A stretch of 12,720 bases of DNA from Sulfurovum sp. (GCA_003978395.1 QNZV01000148.1:1-12720); one strand, 5' to 3'. Shown: positions 5,400-12,720, counted from the stretch's first letter. Translations and numbers: made by a program. Notes: generated from the sequence alone by a model not told the origin.

Positions 5400-6515
5400 A
5401 TGTTCGTAGATAGTGTTGATTTGATGGTTAGTTCTGGTAAAGGTGGGGCAGGTTGTGTCTCATTTTGGACAGAAAAATTTGTAGCAAAAGGTGGTCCTGA
5501 TGGTGGTGATGGTGGAAAAGGTGGTAATATCTACTTTGTTGTAGATAACAATACCGATACTCTTTCTGCTCTTCGTGGTAGAAATCATATTAAAGCAGAA
5601 AATGGTCGTCCTGGAGAGGGGCGTAAATGTTACGGTCGTAAAGGGCAAAGTACAGATATTATTGTTCCTCCAGGTACACAAATTATTGATGCTTTAACCG
5701 ATGAAGTCATTTTTGACTTATTAGAAGAGGGCGAACGCGTCATGTTTTTAGAGGGTGGAAAAGGTGGACTTGGAAACATGCACTTTAAGAGTTCATCTAA
5801 TCAACGACCAACCTATGCACAACCAGGGCTTCCAGGTGTAACCAAAGAGATTCGTTTAGAGATGAAATTGATTGCTGATGTTGGTTTAGTAGGATACCCA
5901 AGCGTTGGAAAATCTACACTTATCTCATCACTCTCAAACTCTCGTCCTAAAGTGGCAGCGTATGAGTTTACAACACTTGTTCCTAACTTGGGAGTAGTAA
6001 ATGTAGGAGAATATGACTCATTTATGATGGCAGATATTCCTGGAATTATTGAAGGTGCATCAGATGGTCGTGGGCTTGGTCTTGAATTTTTACGACATAT
6101 CGAAAGAACAAAAACATTGTTGATTTTAGTAGACATAGCCAACTATAGAGAGATGCAATATCAATATGAGACACTGTTGTTAGAGTTACAACGATATTCA
6201 AGTGAGTTAGCAGGAAGACATTTTGCCGTGGCTATTACCAAATGTGACTCTTTGCCAGAAGATGATGTCAATATATTAACGCAACAATTTATAGAAGAAA
6301 TAGGGTTAGAGGTTAACAGTACACTTAGCAAATATAAAGTAAATAGTAATTATTTCTCTTATGGTTTTGAAGAGGATTTTGGAGTAGAACTACCAAAAAA
6401 TGCACCACTTTTTGTATTGCCTATCTCATCTGTTTCTCAACTAAATACAGACCCTTTACGTTTTGCACTTAAGAGTTTTGTTCTCTCTGTAACTGAAGAG
6501 CAAAAAGAGGATTAA
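5400..6515 (+). CDS. obg: GTPase Obg/CgtA
   Basis: From the ATG at 5400 the protein has 371 residues, near the family norm. Residues 1-155 form the glycine-rich Obg fold (VSSGKGGAGCVSFWTEKFV, GGPDGGDGGKGGN, PPGTQI, GGKGGLGN). The GTPase domain has G1 GYPSVGKS (165-172), G3 DIPG (212-215) with IIEGASDGRGLG following, G4 TKCD (280-283, a common Obg variant of NKxD) and G5 SSVS (343-346). Obg binds the large ribosomal subunit late in assembly and links ribosome maturation to guanine nucleotide levels. Its place after rplU-rpmA is widely conserved, although here a TAXI gene intervenes. There is no C-terminal OCT-type extension. The stop overlaps the proB start by one base (TAATG), which suggests translational coupling. 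Confidence 0.96.
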   Translation: MFVDSVDLMVSSGKGGAGCVSFWTEKFVAKGGPDGGDGGKGGNIYFVVDNNTDTLSALRGRNHIKAENGRPGEGRKCYGRKGQSTDIIVPPGTQIIDALTDEVIFDLLEEGERVMFLEGGKGGLGNMHFKSSSNQRPTYAQPGLPGVTKEIRLEMKLIADVGLVGYPSVGKSTLISSLSNSRPKVAAYEFTTLVPNLGVVNVGEYDSFMMADIPGIIEGASDGRGLGLEFLRHIERTKTLLILVDIANYREMQYQYETLLLELQRYSSELAGRHFAVAITKCDSLPEDDVNILTQQFIEEIGLEVNSTLSKYKVNSNYFSYGFEEDFGVELPKNAPLFVLPISSVSQLNTDPLRFALKSFVLSVTEEQKED

Positions 6516-7279
6516 TGGCTAAGAAACGTATTGTTATTAAGGTTGGTTCGCATGTTTTGACTGAAGATGGAGCTGTCTCTAAAGAGCGTATTTTTGATTT
6601 AATAAATCTTATTGTCTCTTTGATGAAACAAGGTACAGAGGTTATTTTAGTTAGCTCAGGAGCTGTTTCTGCAGGTTATACAGTTTTACCACTAGATAGA
6701 TGGAGTGTGGGAAATAAACAGGTTCTAGCAGCGATAGGGCAACCTCTTTTACTTAAAATGTATCAAGAAAAATTTGCAAAATATGAGATTTTATGTTCAC
6801 AGGTACTTTTAAGTGCTGCTGATTTGGATTCTAAAAAACGGACACATCTTGCACAGTTTACTATTGATAAACTATTAGCCCACTCTGTCGTTCCAATTAT
6901 TAACGAAAATGATGTTATTGCTACTGAAGAGCTTGTTTTTGGGGATAATGACCAACTTTCAGCCTATGTAGCAGAAAATTTTAATGCAGAACTTTTAGTG
7001 ATTCTATCTGATATTGATGCTCTATACGATAAAGACCCACGAACATGTGATGATGCTAAAGTGAGAAAAGAAGTCTCTTTTATCACAGAAGAGGAGTTGA
7101 ATGCCCCAACTACAGCAAATAATGAGTTTGCTACAGGTGGAATTGTAACCAAATTAAAGGCTGCTCATTTTTTACTCAATAACAATAAAAAGATGTTTCT
7201 AGCCACAGGTTTTGATTTGGATGATGCACGAAGTTTTTTACTTGATGGTATTCAAAAAGGTGGAACACTTTTTTCATAG
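6515..7279 (+). CDS. proB: Glutamate 5-kinase, short form without PUA domain
   Basis: The 254-residue enzyme catalyses ATP-dependent phosphorylation of L-glutamate, the first step of proline synthesis. Visible amino-acid-kinase motifs are KVGSHVL (9-15), VSSGAVSAG (47-55), IINENDV (128-134), FGDNDQLSA (142-150), LSDIDALYDKDPR (164-176) and ATGGIVTKLKAA (206-217). It ends where the E. coli enzyme (367 residues) continues into a PUA domain; the short form is, as I recall, the usual one in Campylobacterota. Residue 206 is Ala where many homologues have Gly before TGG. The ATG overlaps the obg stop and AAGAGGA at 6505-6511 lies inside obg. proA is not adjacent. Confidence 0.95.
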   Translation: MAKKRIVIKVGSHVLTEDGAVSKERIFDLINLIVSLMKQGTEVILVSSGAVSAGYTVLPLDRWSVGNKQVLAAIGQPLLLKMYQEKFAKYEILCSQVLLSAADLDSKKRTHLAQFTIDKLLAHSVVPIINENDVIATEELVFGDNDQLSAYVAENFNAELLVILSDIDALYDKDPRTCDDAKVRKEVSFITEEELNAPTTANNEFATGGIVTKLKAAHFLLNNNKKMFLATGFDLDDARSFLLDGIQKGGTLFS

Positions 7280-7300
7280 GGTGTAGTCCTAAACTACATC
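7280..7300 (+). other. Small hairpin after proB, weak terminator or processing site
   Basis: GGTGTAGT at 7280-7287 pairs with ACTACATC at 7293-7300 (one G-U) around CCTAA. No T-tract follows (GTCAAATATATT), so it is not a good intrinsic terminator. The 65-nt proB-fmt gap contains no convincing promoter. Confidence 0.3.
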
Positions 7301-7344
7301 GTCAAATATATTAATTAAACTACTGTTAAAAATAGGGAGAAAAA

Positions 7345-8259
7345 ATGGTAAAAATAGTCTACATGGGTACTCCCCATTATGCAAAAGAGATTTTACAAAC
7401 ACTTATAGATGATGAAAAAATAGAGATTCCTCTGGTTTTAACCCAACCAGATAGAAAAGCAGGGCGAAAAGGGGAGCTTAAAGCACCTGATGTGAAACGT
7501 TTAGCATTAGAGCATAACCTTTCTATACTACAGCCTGAAAAACTCTTGGATGAAGGAGTTTATGAAGCAATAGTTCATGCAAAGCCAGATTTTATAGTCG
7601 TTGCTGCTTTTGGTCAACTGCTTCCAAAATCTATTTTAGATATTGCTCCCTGTATTAATTTACATGCTTCACTTTTGCCTCAATACCGTGGAGCAAGTCC
7701 TGTTCAGCAGTCACTTTTAAATGGGGATAGATTTACAGGAGTTACAGCAATGCTTATGGAAGAGGGGTTAGATTCTGGTCCTATTTTAGGCTATAGATAT
7801 TTTAAAATTCCTGAAACAATGTTGCTTCCTGAATTGATGAATCAATTGAGTAATGATGCTTGTACCTTGACAATAGATATAGTTCATGGTTTTGATACTC
7901 TTGAACCGATGGAACAAGTTCGAGCCAATGCCACCTATTGTAAAAAGATTAAAAAATCAGATGGTTTGGTTGATTTCTCTGATGCTTCTAAACTGTATGA
8001 AAAGTACAGAGCTTTTTATGGTTGGCCAGGGATTTTTATAGAGGGTGGAATTAAAATATCCAATATATCGTTGCTAGAGACTAAAACTCATAATGAACTA
8101 GGATTAATTCTTGAAATTAAAGAAAAATCCGTAGTTGTTACATGTTTAAATGGTTCATTGGAGATTGGAACAATTCAAGTACCTTCTAAAAAAGCTGTTA
8201 TGGCAAAGGCTTACTGTTTAGGAAAAGGGTTAAAAGTTGGAAATTCTCTCTTTCAATAG
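7345..8259 (+). CDS. fmt: Methionyl-tRNA formyltransferase
   Basis: The 304-residue enzyme transfers a formyl group from 10-formyl-tetrahydrofolate to Met-tRNAfMet, enabling initiation. The N-terminal Rossmann domain starts VKIVYMGTPHYAKEIL. The catalytic triad is visible as N105 and H107 in INLHASLLPQYRGASP and D143 in EEGLDSGPIL. The exposed loop TQPDRKAGRKGE (33-44) matches the family's tRNA-contacting insertion. The C-terminal OB-like domain spans about 200-304. GGGAG at 7335-7339 lies 5 nt before the ATG. The 3' end overlaps birA by 23 nt, so the two are likely co-translated. Length is close to the usual 310-315. Confidence 0.97.
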   Translation: MVKIVYMGTPHYAKEILQTLIDDEKIEIPLVLTQPDRKAGRKGELKAPDVKRLALEHNLSILQPEKLLDEGVYEAIVHAKPDFIVVAAFGQLLPKSILDIAPCINLHASLLPQYRGASPVQQSLLNGDRFTGVTAMLMEEGLDSGPILGYRYFKIPETMLLPELMNQLSNDACTLTIDIVHGFDTLEPMEQVRANATYCKKIKKSDGLVDFSDASKLYEKYRAFYGWPGIFIEGGIKISNISLLETKTHNELGLILEIKEKSVVVTCLNGSLEIGTIQVPSKKAVMAKAYCLGKGLKVGNSLFQ

Positions 8260-8872
8260 ACTTCCCTCTACACAAACGTATCTCTTGGAGAAACTAAGAG
8301 ATAAAAGCTGTTCTATACCTATTGCTATTTTGACAAAAGAGCAGACAGATGGGGTAGGAAGTCGAGATAACTCTTGGGTAGGAGGAGATGGAAATCTATT
8401 TTTTTCTTTGGCTGTATCACTAGATGATTTACCTAAGGATTTACCTTTGAATTCTGCTTCTATCTACTTTTCTTTTATCATGAAGCAAGTTTTATTAAAA
8501 TATACTGATGAAATTTGGGTAAAGTGGCCTAATGATTTGTACCATAATCAGAGTAAAGTTGGTGGTACAATAACAAAAAAAGTAGATAATATTTTTATTT
8601 GTGGTATGGGAGTAAATTTACAAGAAAATCAAAACAACTTTAAAGCACTAAATATCGACATTGAACCACTATTTTTATTGAAAAAGTATCTTTGTGAGTT
8701 GGAAAAATATCCCTCTTGGAAGCAAATTCTTAGTCAATATAGGATAGAATTCGCCAGAAGTAAGGAGTTTTTTACACATATAAATAGCGAATATAAATCA
8801 CTTGAAAATGCGATTCTGTCGGAAGATGGTTCCTTAATAATAGATAATAAGAGAGTATATAGTATAAGATGA
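8237..8872 (+). CDS. birA: Biotin--protein ligase, monofunctional (no DNA-binding domain)
   Basis: The 211-residue enzyme makes biotinyl-AMP and attaches biotin to acceptor proteins such as the biotin carboxyl carrier of acetyl-CoA carboxylase. Motifs seen are LPSTQTYL (9-16, family ST[QN]), TDGVGSRDNSW (37-47, the adenylate loop, degenerate compared with GRGRRGR), KWPND (96-100), KVGG (107-110, the biotin-contacting lysine) and GMGVN (123-127). No N-terminal winged helix is present, so it cannot repress a biotin operon as E. coli BirA does. The C-terminal domain is short. The start is TTG at 8237, inside fmt, with AAGGG at 8225-8229 seven nt upstream; the ST motif falls at the correct distance from it. 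The stop overlaps the parA start (ATGA). Confidence 0.9.
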   Translation: MEILSFNRLPSTQTYLLEKLRDKSCSIPIAILTKEQTDGVGSRDNSWVGGDGNLFFSLAVSLDDLPKDLPLNSASIYFSFIMKQVLLKYTDEIWVKWPNDLYHNQSKVGGTITKKVDNIFICGMGVNLQENQNNFKALNIDIEPLFLLKKYLCELEKYPSWKQILSQYRIEFARSKEFFTHINSEYKSLENAILSEDGSLIIDNKRVYSIR

Positions 8873-9651
8873 GCGAAGTAATTACAATAGCAAATCAAAA
8901 AGGTGGCGTAGGTAAAACAACAACAGCTGTTAATCTATCTGCTGCCTTGGCAAAAAATGGTAAAAGAGTACTCTTGATTGATGCAGATCCACAGACAAAT
9001 GCAACAACAAGTTTAGGTTTTAACCGTAATGATTATGAGTATAATATCTATCATGTTTTGATTGGTATAAAAACCATGTCTGAAGTTATTTTAGCATCCG
9101 ATATGAAAAATTTTGATTTAATTCCTGCCAATATTGGGCTAGTGGGAATAGAGAAAGAGTTTTATGGTTCTACTAAAAAAAATCGTGAATTATTATTAAA
9201 AAAAGCGATTGAACCAATTAAAAAGCATTATGATTTTATTATTATTGATTCGCCTCCTGCATTGGGTCCTATAACCATTAATGCTTTGGGTGCAGCAGAT
9301 TCTGTAATTATTCCAATTCAGTGTGAATATTTTGCACTAGAGGGATTAGCACAGCTTTTGAATACGATTAATTTACTTAAAAAATCTATTAATCCAAAAT
9401 TGACTATCAAGGGTTTTTTACCAACGATGTTTTCAAGTCAAAATAATTTATCAAAGCAAGTATTGGAAGATTTATCTAACCATTTTAAAAAGAATCTTTT
9501 TTTAGATAAGAAAAAAGAGTTTATTATTGTACCTAGAAATATTAAAGTAGCAGAGAGTCCAAGTTATGGAAAACCTGTGACGGAGTATGCACATAAATCC
9601 AAAGGTGCAATGGCGTATAATAATTTAGCAAAGTGTATTTTGAAAGGATAA
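8869..9651 (+). CDS. parA: Chromosome-partitioning ATPase ParA (Soj)
   Basis: The 260-residue deviant Walker-A ATPase has KGGVGKTT (11-18) with the signature lysine, DADPQ (38-42) and IIDSPPALGP (125-134). It also has the ParA C-terminal pattern VPRNIKVAESPSYGKPV (221-237). It starts directly at the ATPase domain, with no N-terminal HTH, so it is the small chromosomal Soj type. ATP-bound dimers coat the nucleoid and are released by ParB, moving the origin region. The ATG overlaps the birA stop by 4 nt, and parB follows after 3 nt. The ribosome site is poor, so translation is probably coupled to birA. Identification is firm. Confidence 0.95.
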   Translation: MSEVITIANQKGGVGKTTTAVNLSAALAKNGKRVLLIDADPQTNATTSLGFNRNDYEYNIYHVLIGIKTMSEVILASDMKNFDLIPANIGLVGIEKEFYGSTKKNRELLLKKAIEPIKKHYDFIIIDSPPALGPITINALGAADSVIIPIQCEYFALEGLAQLLNTINLLKKSINPKLTIKGFLPTMFSSQNNLSKQVLEDLSNHFKKNLFLDKKKEFIIVPRNIKVAESPSYGKPVTEYAHKSKGAMAYNNLAKCILKG

Positions 9652-9654
9652 AAG

Positions 9655-10515
9655 ATGGCATTAGGTAGAGGTCTTGGTGCTATTTTAGAAGAGGTAAGTC
9701 AAGCATATGATAATGAGATTGGTGCAACTAAAATTAGTCCACCAGACCAGATAAGATATATTGGGATTGATGAAATTACACCTAATCCTTATCAGCCACG
9801 TAAACATTTTGAACAAGAGGCACTATTAGAGCTTAGTGAATCTATTAGCCATCATGGGTTATTACAACCTATTGTTGTGATTGAAAAAGAGGAAGGTTAT
9901 CTTCTTGTTGCAGGTGAACGACGTTTACGGGCACATAAATTAGCAGGTTTAGATACCATTAAAGCTGTTGTTGCAAATGTCTCTATTGATGAACCTAAAC
10001 TTCGTGAATTGGCATTAATTGAAAATATTCAACGAGAAAATTTAAATGCAATGGAGTTGGCACACTCTTATGATGAACTTCTTAAGGTATATAATATTAC
10101 TCATGATGAACTCTCTCGAGTTGTTCATAAAAGTCGTTCACAAATTACGAATACTTTACGTCTATTAGCGCTTTCAACGTATGTACAAAAACGATTAACT
10201 GATGGAACTATTTCTCAGGGACATGCAAAGATTTTAGTAGGCTTTGAAGAAGAAGAGCAGAAAGTTTTGCTTGATAGTATTATTGGTGGAAAATTGTCAG
10301 TTCGTGAAACAGAACTATTAGCTAAAAATAAAAAACAGATTCGTAAATCTGTTAATTTAAATTCAAAAGTTATGGAGTCCTATTTTATAAATTCTTATAA
10401 AAAAACTCTAGCCGATAGACTTCCTTTTACTTTTAAATTAAAAAATAACTCTATAGAGATAAATTTTAAAGATAAGAATGAAATCGAGAGTTTTTTACAA
10501 ATGTTGCAAAAATAG
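9655..10515 (+). CDS. parB: Chromosome-partitioning protein ParB (Spo0J), CTPase clamp
   Basis: The 286-residue protein begins with GRGLGAIL (4-11), the N-terminal segment that stimulates ParA, although here Lys/Arg residues are few. The ParB N domain follows: PNPYQPRKHF (43-52), GLLQPIVV (68-75), and the CTP-binding boxes GERRLRAHKLAG (87-98) and ENIQRENLNAMELA (123-136). A central HTH lies near 148-175 (SRSQITNTLRLL at 160-171), and a C-terminal dimerisation region ends the protein. ParB loads at parS sites and slides as a CTP-gated clamp. AAAGG at 9643-9647 precedes the ATG. I found no parS palindrome in the window. Identification is firm. Confidence 0.95.
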   Translation: MALGRGLGAILEEVSQAYDNEIGATKISPPDQIRYIGIDEITPNPYQPRKHFEQEALLELSESISHHGLLQPIVVIEKEEGYLLVAGERRLRAHKLAGLDTIKAVVANVSIDEPKLRELALIENIQRENLNAMELAHSYDELLKVYNITHDELSRVVHKSRSQITNTLRLLALSTYVQKRLTDGTISQGHAKILVGFEEEEQKVLLDSIIGGKLSVRETELLAKNKKQIRKSVNLNSKVMESYFINSYKKTLADRLPFTFKLKNNSIEINFKDKNEIESFLQMLQK

Positions 10516-10543
10516 ACAAACTATAACTCTTGGGTTTGTCTTT
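10514..10543 (+). terminator. Weak terminator-like hairpin at the end of parB
   Basis: AGACAAAC at 10514-10521 pairs with GTTTGTCT at 10534-10541 around a 12-nt loop, followed by TT then GC. The stem includes part of the parB stop codon (TAG, 10513-10515). The short T-tract and wide loop suggest partial termination, so some read-through into the atp genes is possible. Confidence 0.45.
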
Positions 10544-10630
10544 GCTACTAATTTACTCAATCCTTTTTTAAAATTACTCTGATGCCCATGATATAACTAT
10601 ATATTAATCAAATTATTACACGTTCCAAGT

Positions 10631-10636
10631 TATAAT
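10631..10636 (+). promoter_or_regulatory. Promoter -10 box (TATAAT) of the ATP synthase operon
   Basis: CCAAGTTATAATACG contains a perfect -10, with a predicted start near 10643. The leader is about 21 nt and carries GGAGGAG at 10652-10658, five nt before the atpF' ATG. No clear -35. The 148-nt gap from parB holds only this and the hairpin at 10514-10543. Confidence 0.6.
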
Positions 10637-10663
10637 ACGCCAAAATTTTTTGGAGGAGTTTGA

Positions 10664-11086
10664 ATGCTTGACTTGAATCCCGGTTTGATGTTGTTCGTTC
10701 TTGTTATTTTCTTCTCTCTACGTTTTTTGTTAAATCAGATGCTGTTTGAACCATTACTTAAGTTTATGGATGACAGAGATGCGACTATCGCAAAAGATTT
10801 ACAAAATGCTGAAGAGATGGCAGATAATAGCGATGGACTTAATGCAAAAGCTGATGCACTCTTAGCTGATGCTAAAACAGAAGCTAACGCAATCAGAGAG
10901 AAAGCTACTACTGAAGCAAAAGCTTTAGCAGAGAGTAAAATAGAGAGTAAAGTGAAAGAACTTGATACAGCTCATCAGATATTTTTATCTGAATTGTCTT
11001 TGGACCAAGAGGCGTTAAAGAACTCACTTTCTTCTGAGTTACCTGCTTTTAAACAGAGTTTACAAACTAAACTCGGTAACTTATAA
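10664..11086 (+). CDS. atpF': ATP synthase F0 subunit b' (second b-type stalk)
   Basis: The 140-residue subunit has one N-terminal membrane helix (about 7-27) followed by FEPLLKFMDDRDATIAKDLQ, the conserved turn after the helix in b-type subunits. A long Ala/Glu/Lys-rich coiled coil completes it. With subunit b it forms the heterodimeric peripheral stalk that keeps the F1 head from rotating. It starts directly at the membrane helix, without a signal peptide, unlike the following atpF. The very strong ribosome site (GGAGGAG) suits a high-demand complex. A separate b' gene preceding b is typical of Campylobacterota, cyanobacteria and alphaproteobacteria. The F0 a and c genes are not in this cluster section. 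Confidence 0.93.
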   Translation: MLDLNPGLMLFVLVIFFSLRFLLNQMLFEPLLKFMDDRDATIAKDLQNAEEMADNSDGLNAKADALLADAKTEANAIREKATTEAKALAESKIESKVKELDTAHQIFLSELSLDQEALKNSLSSELPAFKQSLQTKLGNL

Positions 11087-11098
11087 TTAGGAGTATGA

Positions 11099-11641
11099 AT
11101 GAATATTAAAAATATAGCTCTAATTTCGGCTGTTATTGCTGTACCATCATTGGTATTTGCAACAGGTGGAGAGCATCATCATACAGTAACCATGTTGGAG
11201 TCTGATTTTAAATACAGAGTCTTAAACTTTACTATTTTTGCTGGACTTGTGTACTATCTTGTTGCTAATCCTATCAAAGCTTTTTTTGTTGGAAGATCAG
11301 AAAAGATTTCTAATCAACTAGTAGAGATTGAAGAGAAGTTAAAAGCTTCTAAAAATGAACGTCTTTTAGCAGAAGAAAATCTGATTAAAGCTGAGAAAAA
11401 AGCTGAAGAGATTATTGCTGATGCAGGAAAAGAAGCGAAATTATTATCTTCTGCTATTGCAGAAAAAAATGAAAACTCTTTACTTCTTTTAGAGAAACAG
11501 TTAGAAGAGAAGCAAGAAGTAGAAGTTAAAAAAGCTACAAAAGCAACTATTGATGCTGTTCTAAATGGTGGTTTTGATAATTCTGATATTAATGTTGATG
11601 AGACTAAAGTAGTTTCTCTTATCTCTAAAAAGGTTGCATAA
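11099..11641 (+). CDS. atpF: ATP synthase F0 subunit b with N-terminal signal-peptide-like sequence
   Basis: The 180-residue subunit begins with a signal-like stretch, NIALISAVIAVPSLVFA, with a possible cleavage after A21. A histidine-bearing TGGEHHHTV segment and the real stalk membrane helix (about 41-57) follow. PIKAFFVGRSEKISNQL then leads into a long charged coiled coil (about 70-150). Cleavage would leave the mature N-terminus periplasmic and the coiled coil cytoplasmic, as subunit b requires. AGGAG at 11089-11093 lies 5 nt before the ATG at 11099; an out-of-frame ATG occurs at 11095. Its stop overlaps the atpH start by one base. Peptide cleavage is inferred from sequence only. Confidence 0.93.
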   Translation: MNIKNIALISAVIAVPSLVFATGGEHHHTVTMLESDFKYRVLNFTIFAGLVYYLVANPIKAFFVGRSEKISNQLVEIEEKLKASKNERLLAEENLIKAEKKAEEIIADAGKEAKLLSSAIAEKNENSLLLLEKQLEEKQEVEVKKATKATIDAVLNGGFDNSDINVDETKVVSLISKKVA

Positions 11642-12174
11642 TGGAAGAGTTAATAGCAAATAGATATGTTAATGCACTTGTTGATGTTACATCTTCAGAG
11701 CAGAGAGCAGAATTTTCAAATGTACTCTCTAATATAGCTAAACTTTTTGATGATGCTAAAATTTTAGAGAGCTTAACTTCTCCTTTAATTAAAGCAGAGC
11801 AAAAAACTTCATTTATACTTGATGGTTTAGGTAAAGAGTGTGATTTGAAATTACAAAACTTTATTAAAATTATTGGGGAAAATGGTCGTTTAGATTTATT
11901 GCCTGTAATTTCTAAAAAGTTACATCAAGCTATTCAAAAAGAGAGTAATAATTATGAAGGTATTGTATTGAGTTCAAGTACGTTACCAGATTCAGAAATT
12001 GCTAATCTTGAAGCTTCATTAAAAACATACACAGGTTCAACAATTAAGTTGACTCAAAAAGAGTCTGACCTTGATGGAATTAAAGTTTCAGTTGAAGATT
12101 TGGGTATTGAGGTAAACTTCTCTAAGCAGAGAGTTAAAGAACAGTTAATTGATTTCATTACGAAATCACTATAA
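11641..12174 (+). CDS. atpH: ATP synthase F1 subunit delta
   Basis: This 177-residue protein starts MEELIANRYVNALVDV, the family's first helix. The N-terminal helical bundle includes LESLTSPLIKAEQKTSFI and the LQNFIKIIGENGRLDLLPVI helix pair. The C-terminal domain is typical: YEGIVLSSSTLPDSEI, then DLDGIKVSVEDLGIEVNFSKQRVKEQL. Delta joins the top of the alpha-3 beta-3 head to the b/b' stalk. Its ATG overlaps the atpF stop (TAATG), with AAAAGG about 8 nt upstream as a modest ribosome site. The 21-nt gap to atpA carries that gene's strong ribosome site. Length is as expected. Confidence 0.93.
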   Translation: MEELIANRYVNALVDVTSSEQRAEFSNVLSNIAKLFDDAKILESLTSPLIKAEQKTSFILDGLGKECDLKLQNFIKIIGENGRLDLLPVISKKLHQAIQKESNNYEGIVLSSSTLPDSEIANLEASLKTYTGSTIKLTQKESDLDGIKVSVEDLGIEVNFSKQRVKEQLIDFITKSL

Positions 12175-12195
12175 ATAAAAACGGAAGGAGTTGCA

Positions 12196-12720
12196 GTGGC
12201 AAACAAGTTACAAGCAGACGAAATTAGCTCGATAATCAAAGAGAGAATTGAGAATTTTGAAGTAGATGTAGATATCAACGAAGTTGGTAAGGTAGTAGGT
12301 GTTGCAGATGGAATTACATCTGTTTATGGTCTTAACAACGTTATGGCAGGAGAGGTTGTAGAGTTCGAAACAGGTGTTTTGGGAATGGTTCTTAACCTTG
12401 AAGAGGCGAGTGTAGGTATCGTTGTTCTTGGTTCAATGGCTGGTATCGTTGAAGGTATGAGCGTTAAAAGAACAGGAGAACTTCTTAAAATGCCAGTAGG
12501 TGAAGCGATGCTTGGTCGTGTTGTTAACCCACTTGGAGAGCCAATTGATGGTAAAGGTCCAATCGAGTCTACAGAGTCAAGACTTTTAGAAGACAAAGCT
12601 CCAGGAATTATGGCTAGAAAGTCAGTTCATGAGCCTCTTCAAACAGGAATAAAAGCAATTGATGCACTTGTACCAGTAGGTCGTGGACAGAGAGAGCTTA
12701 TCATTGGAGATAGACAAACA
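12196..12720 (+). CDS. atpA: ATP synthase F1 subunit alpha, N-terminal 175 residues, cut by the window end
   Basis: The frame opens with GTG at 12196 and runs to the edge without a stop. AAGGAG at 12185-12190, five nt upstream, fixes the GTG start. The N-terminus LQADEISSIIKERIENFEVD matches the delta-binding helix of alpha. The beta-barrel domain (VGKVVGVADGITSVYGL, VEFETGVLGMVLNLE) follows, then the nucleotide domain beginning GRVVNPLGEPIDGKGPI. The last residues are LIIGDRQT, so the P-loop GDRQTGKT is cut after its fifth residue. Alpha carries the non-catalytic nucleotide sites. atpG, atpD and atpC are expected downstream but not visible. Confidence 0.97.
   Translation, partial: MANKLQADEISSIIKERIENFEVDVDINEVGKVVGVADGITSVYGLNNVMAGEVVEFETGVLGMVLNLEEASVGIVVLGSMAGIVEGMSVKRTGELLKMPVGEAMLGRVVNPLGEPIDGKGPIESTESRLLEDKAPGIMARKSVHEPLQTGIKAIDALVPVGRGQRELIIGDRQT

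Noticed and set aside
5460..6142. Minus-strand open frames of 73 and 109 codons (5460-5681, 5813-6142)
   Set aside because: They lie opposite obg, whose frame is unambiguous. The translations show no domain and follow from antisense codon patterns.
6964..7152. Minus-strand open frame of 62 codons opposite proB
   Set aside because: It is fully antisense to conserved proB motifs and has no recognisable product or ribosome site.
7280..7344. Promoter or riboswitch in the proB-fmt gap
   Set aside because: There is only a small hairpin without a T-tract and no TATAAT-like box; the 65 nt are too short and simple for a riboswitch.
10303..10311. CGTGAAACA inside parB, resembling half of parS
   Set aside because: Only the right half matches; the left half (GTCAGTT) does not, so it is not a palindromic parS site.
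12054..12596. Minus-strand open frames at 12054-12278 and 12324-12596
   Set aside because: They are antisense to atpH and atpA; the serine/threonine/proline-rich translations are typical shadow frames.

Overview
The window is AT-rich chromosomal DNA from a member of the Campylobacterota (Epsilonproteobacteria), most likely a Sulfurovum- or Sulfurimonas-like chemolithotroph. The basis is the run rplU, rpmA, obg, proB, fmt, birA, parA, parB, atpF', atpF, atpH, atpA, which to my knowledge is the order in Campylobacter jejuni and relatives. Promoters also look epsilon-type: a strong TATAAT with little or no -35 element. The genus is an inference.

Left part (1-2346). The 5' part of a [NiFe]-hydrogenase maturation protease gene leaves the window on the minus strand. 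A divergent promoter region follows, with a near-consensus sigma70 promoter flanked by two copies of a 16-bp repeat and a possible 7-codon leader ORF. It drives an uncharacterised two-gene membrane operon: a DUF4153/DUF4173-type polytopic protein and a VanZ-like protein. Two back-to-back hairpins end it at a convergent junction.

Middle-left (2338-3376). On the minus strand lies a TTG-initiated membrane protein that joins a vitamin-K-epoxide-reductase-like domain to a glutaredoxin/thioredoxin-like domain. A divergent intergenic region separates it from rplU.

Core (3377-7279). rplU and rpmA encode ribosomal proteins L21 and L27 and end in a strong intrinsic terminator. Next comes a membrane-anchored TAXI-type solute-binding protein whose promoter puts transcription at its own AUG, which suggests a leaderless mRNA. 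obg (ribosome assembly GTPase) and proB (proline synthesis) overlap by 1 nt.

Right part (7345-12720). fmt (initiator tRNA formylation), birA (biotin ligase) and parA/parB (chromosome segregation) are overlapping or nearly abutting. After a short gap with a weak hairpin and a TATAAT promoter, the ATP synthase genes atpF', atpF, atpH and atpA begin; atpA is cut by the window end inside its P-loop.

Most of the window is conserved housekeeping DNA. I saw no mobile element, CRISPR array, tRNA, rRNA, or defence or biosynthetic system. The parts least explained by known biology are the DUF4173/VanZ operon with its repeat-flanked promoter, the orphan TAXI receptor with a cytoplasmic tail and leaderless start, and the VKOR-glutaredoxin fusion.
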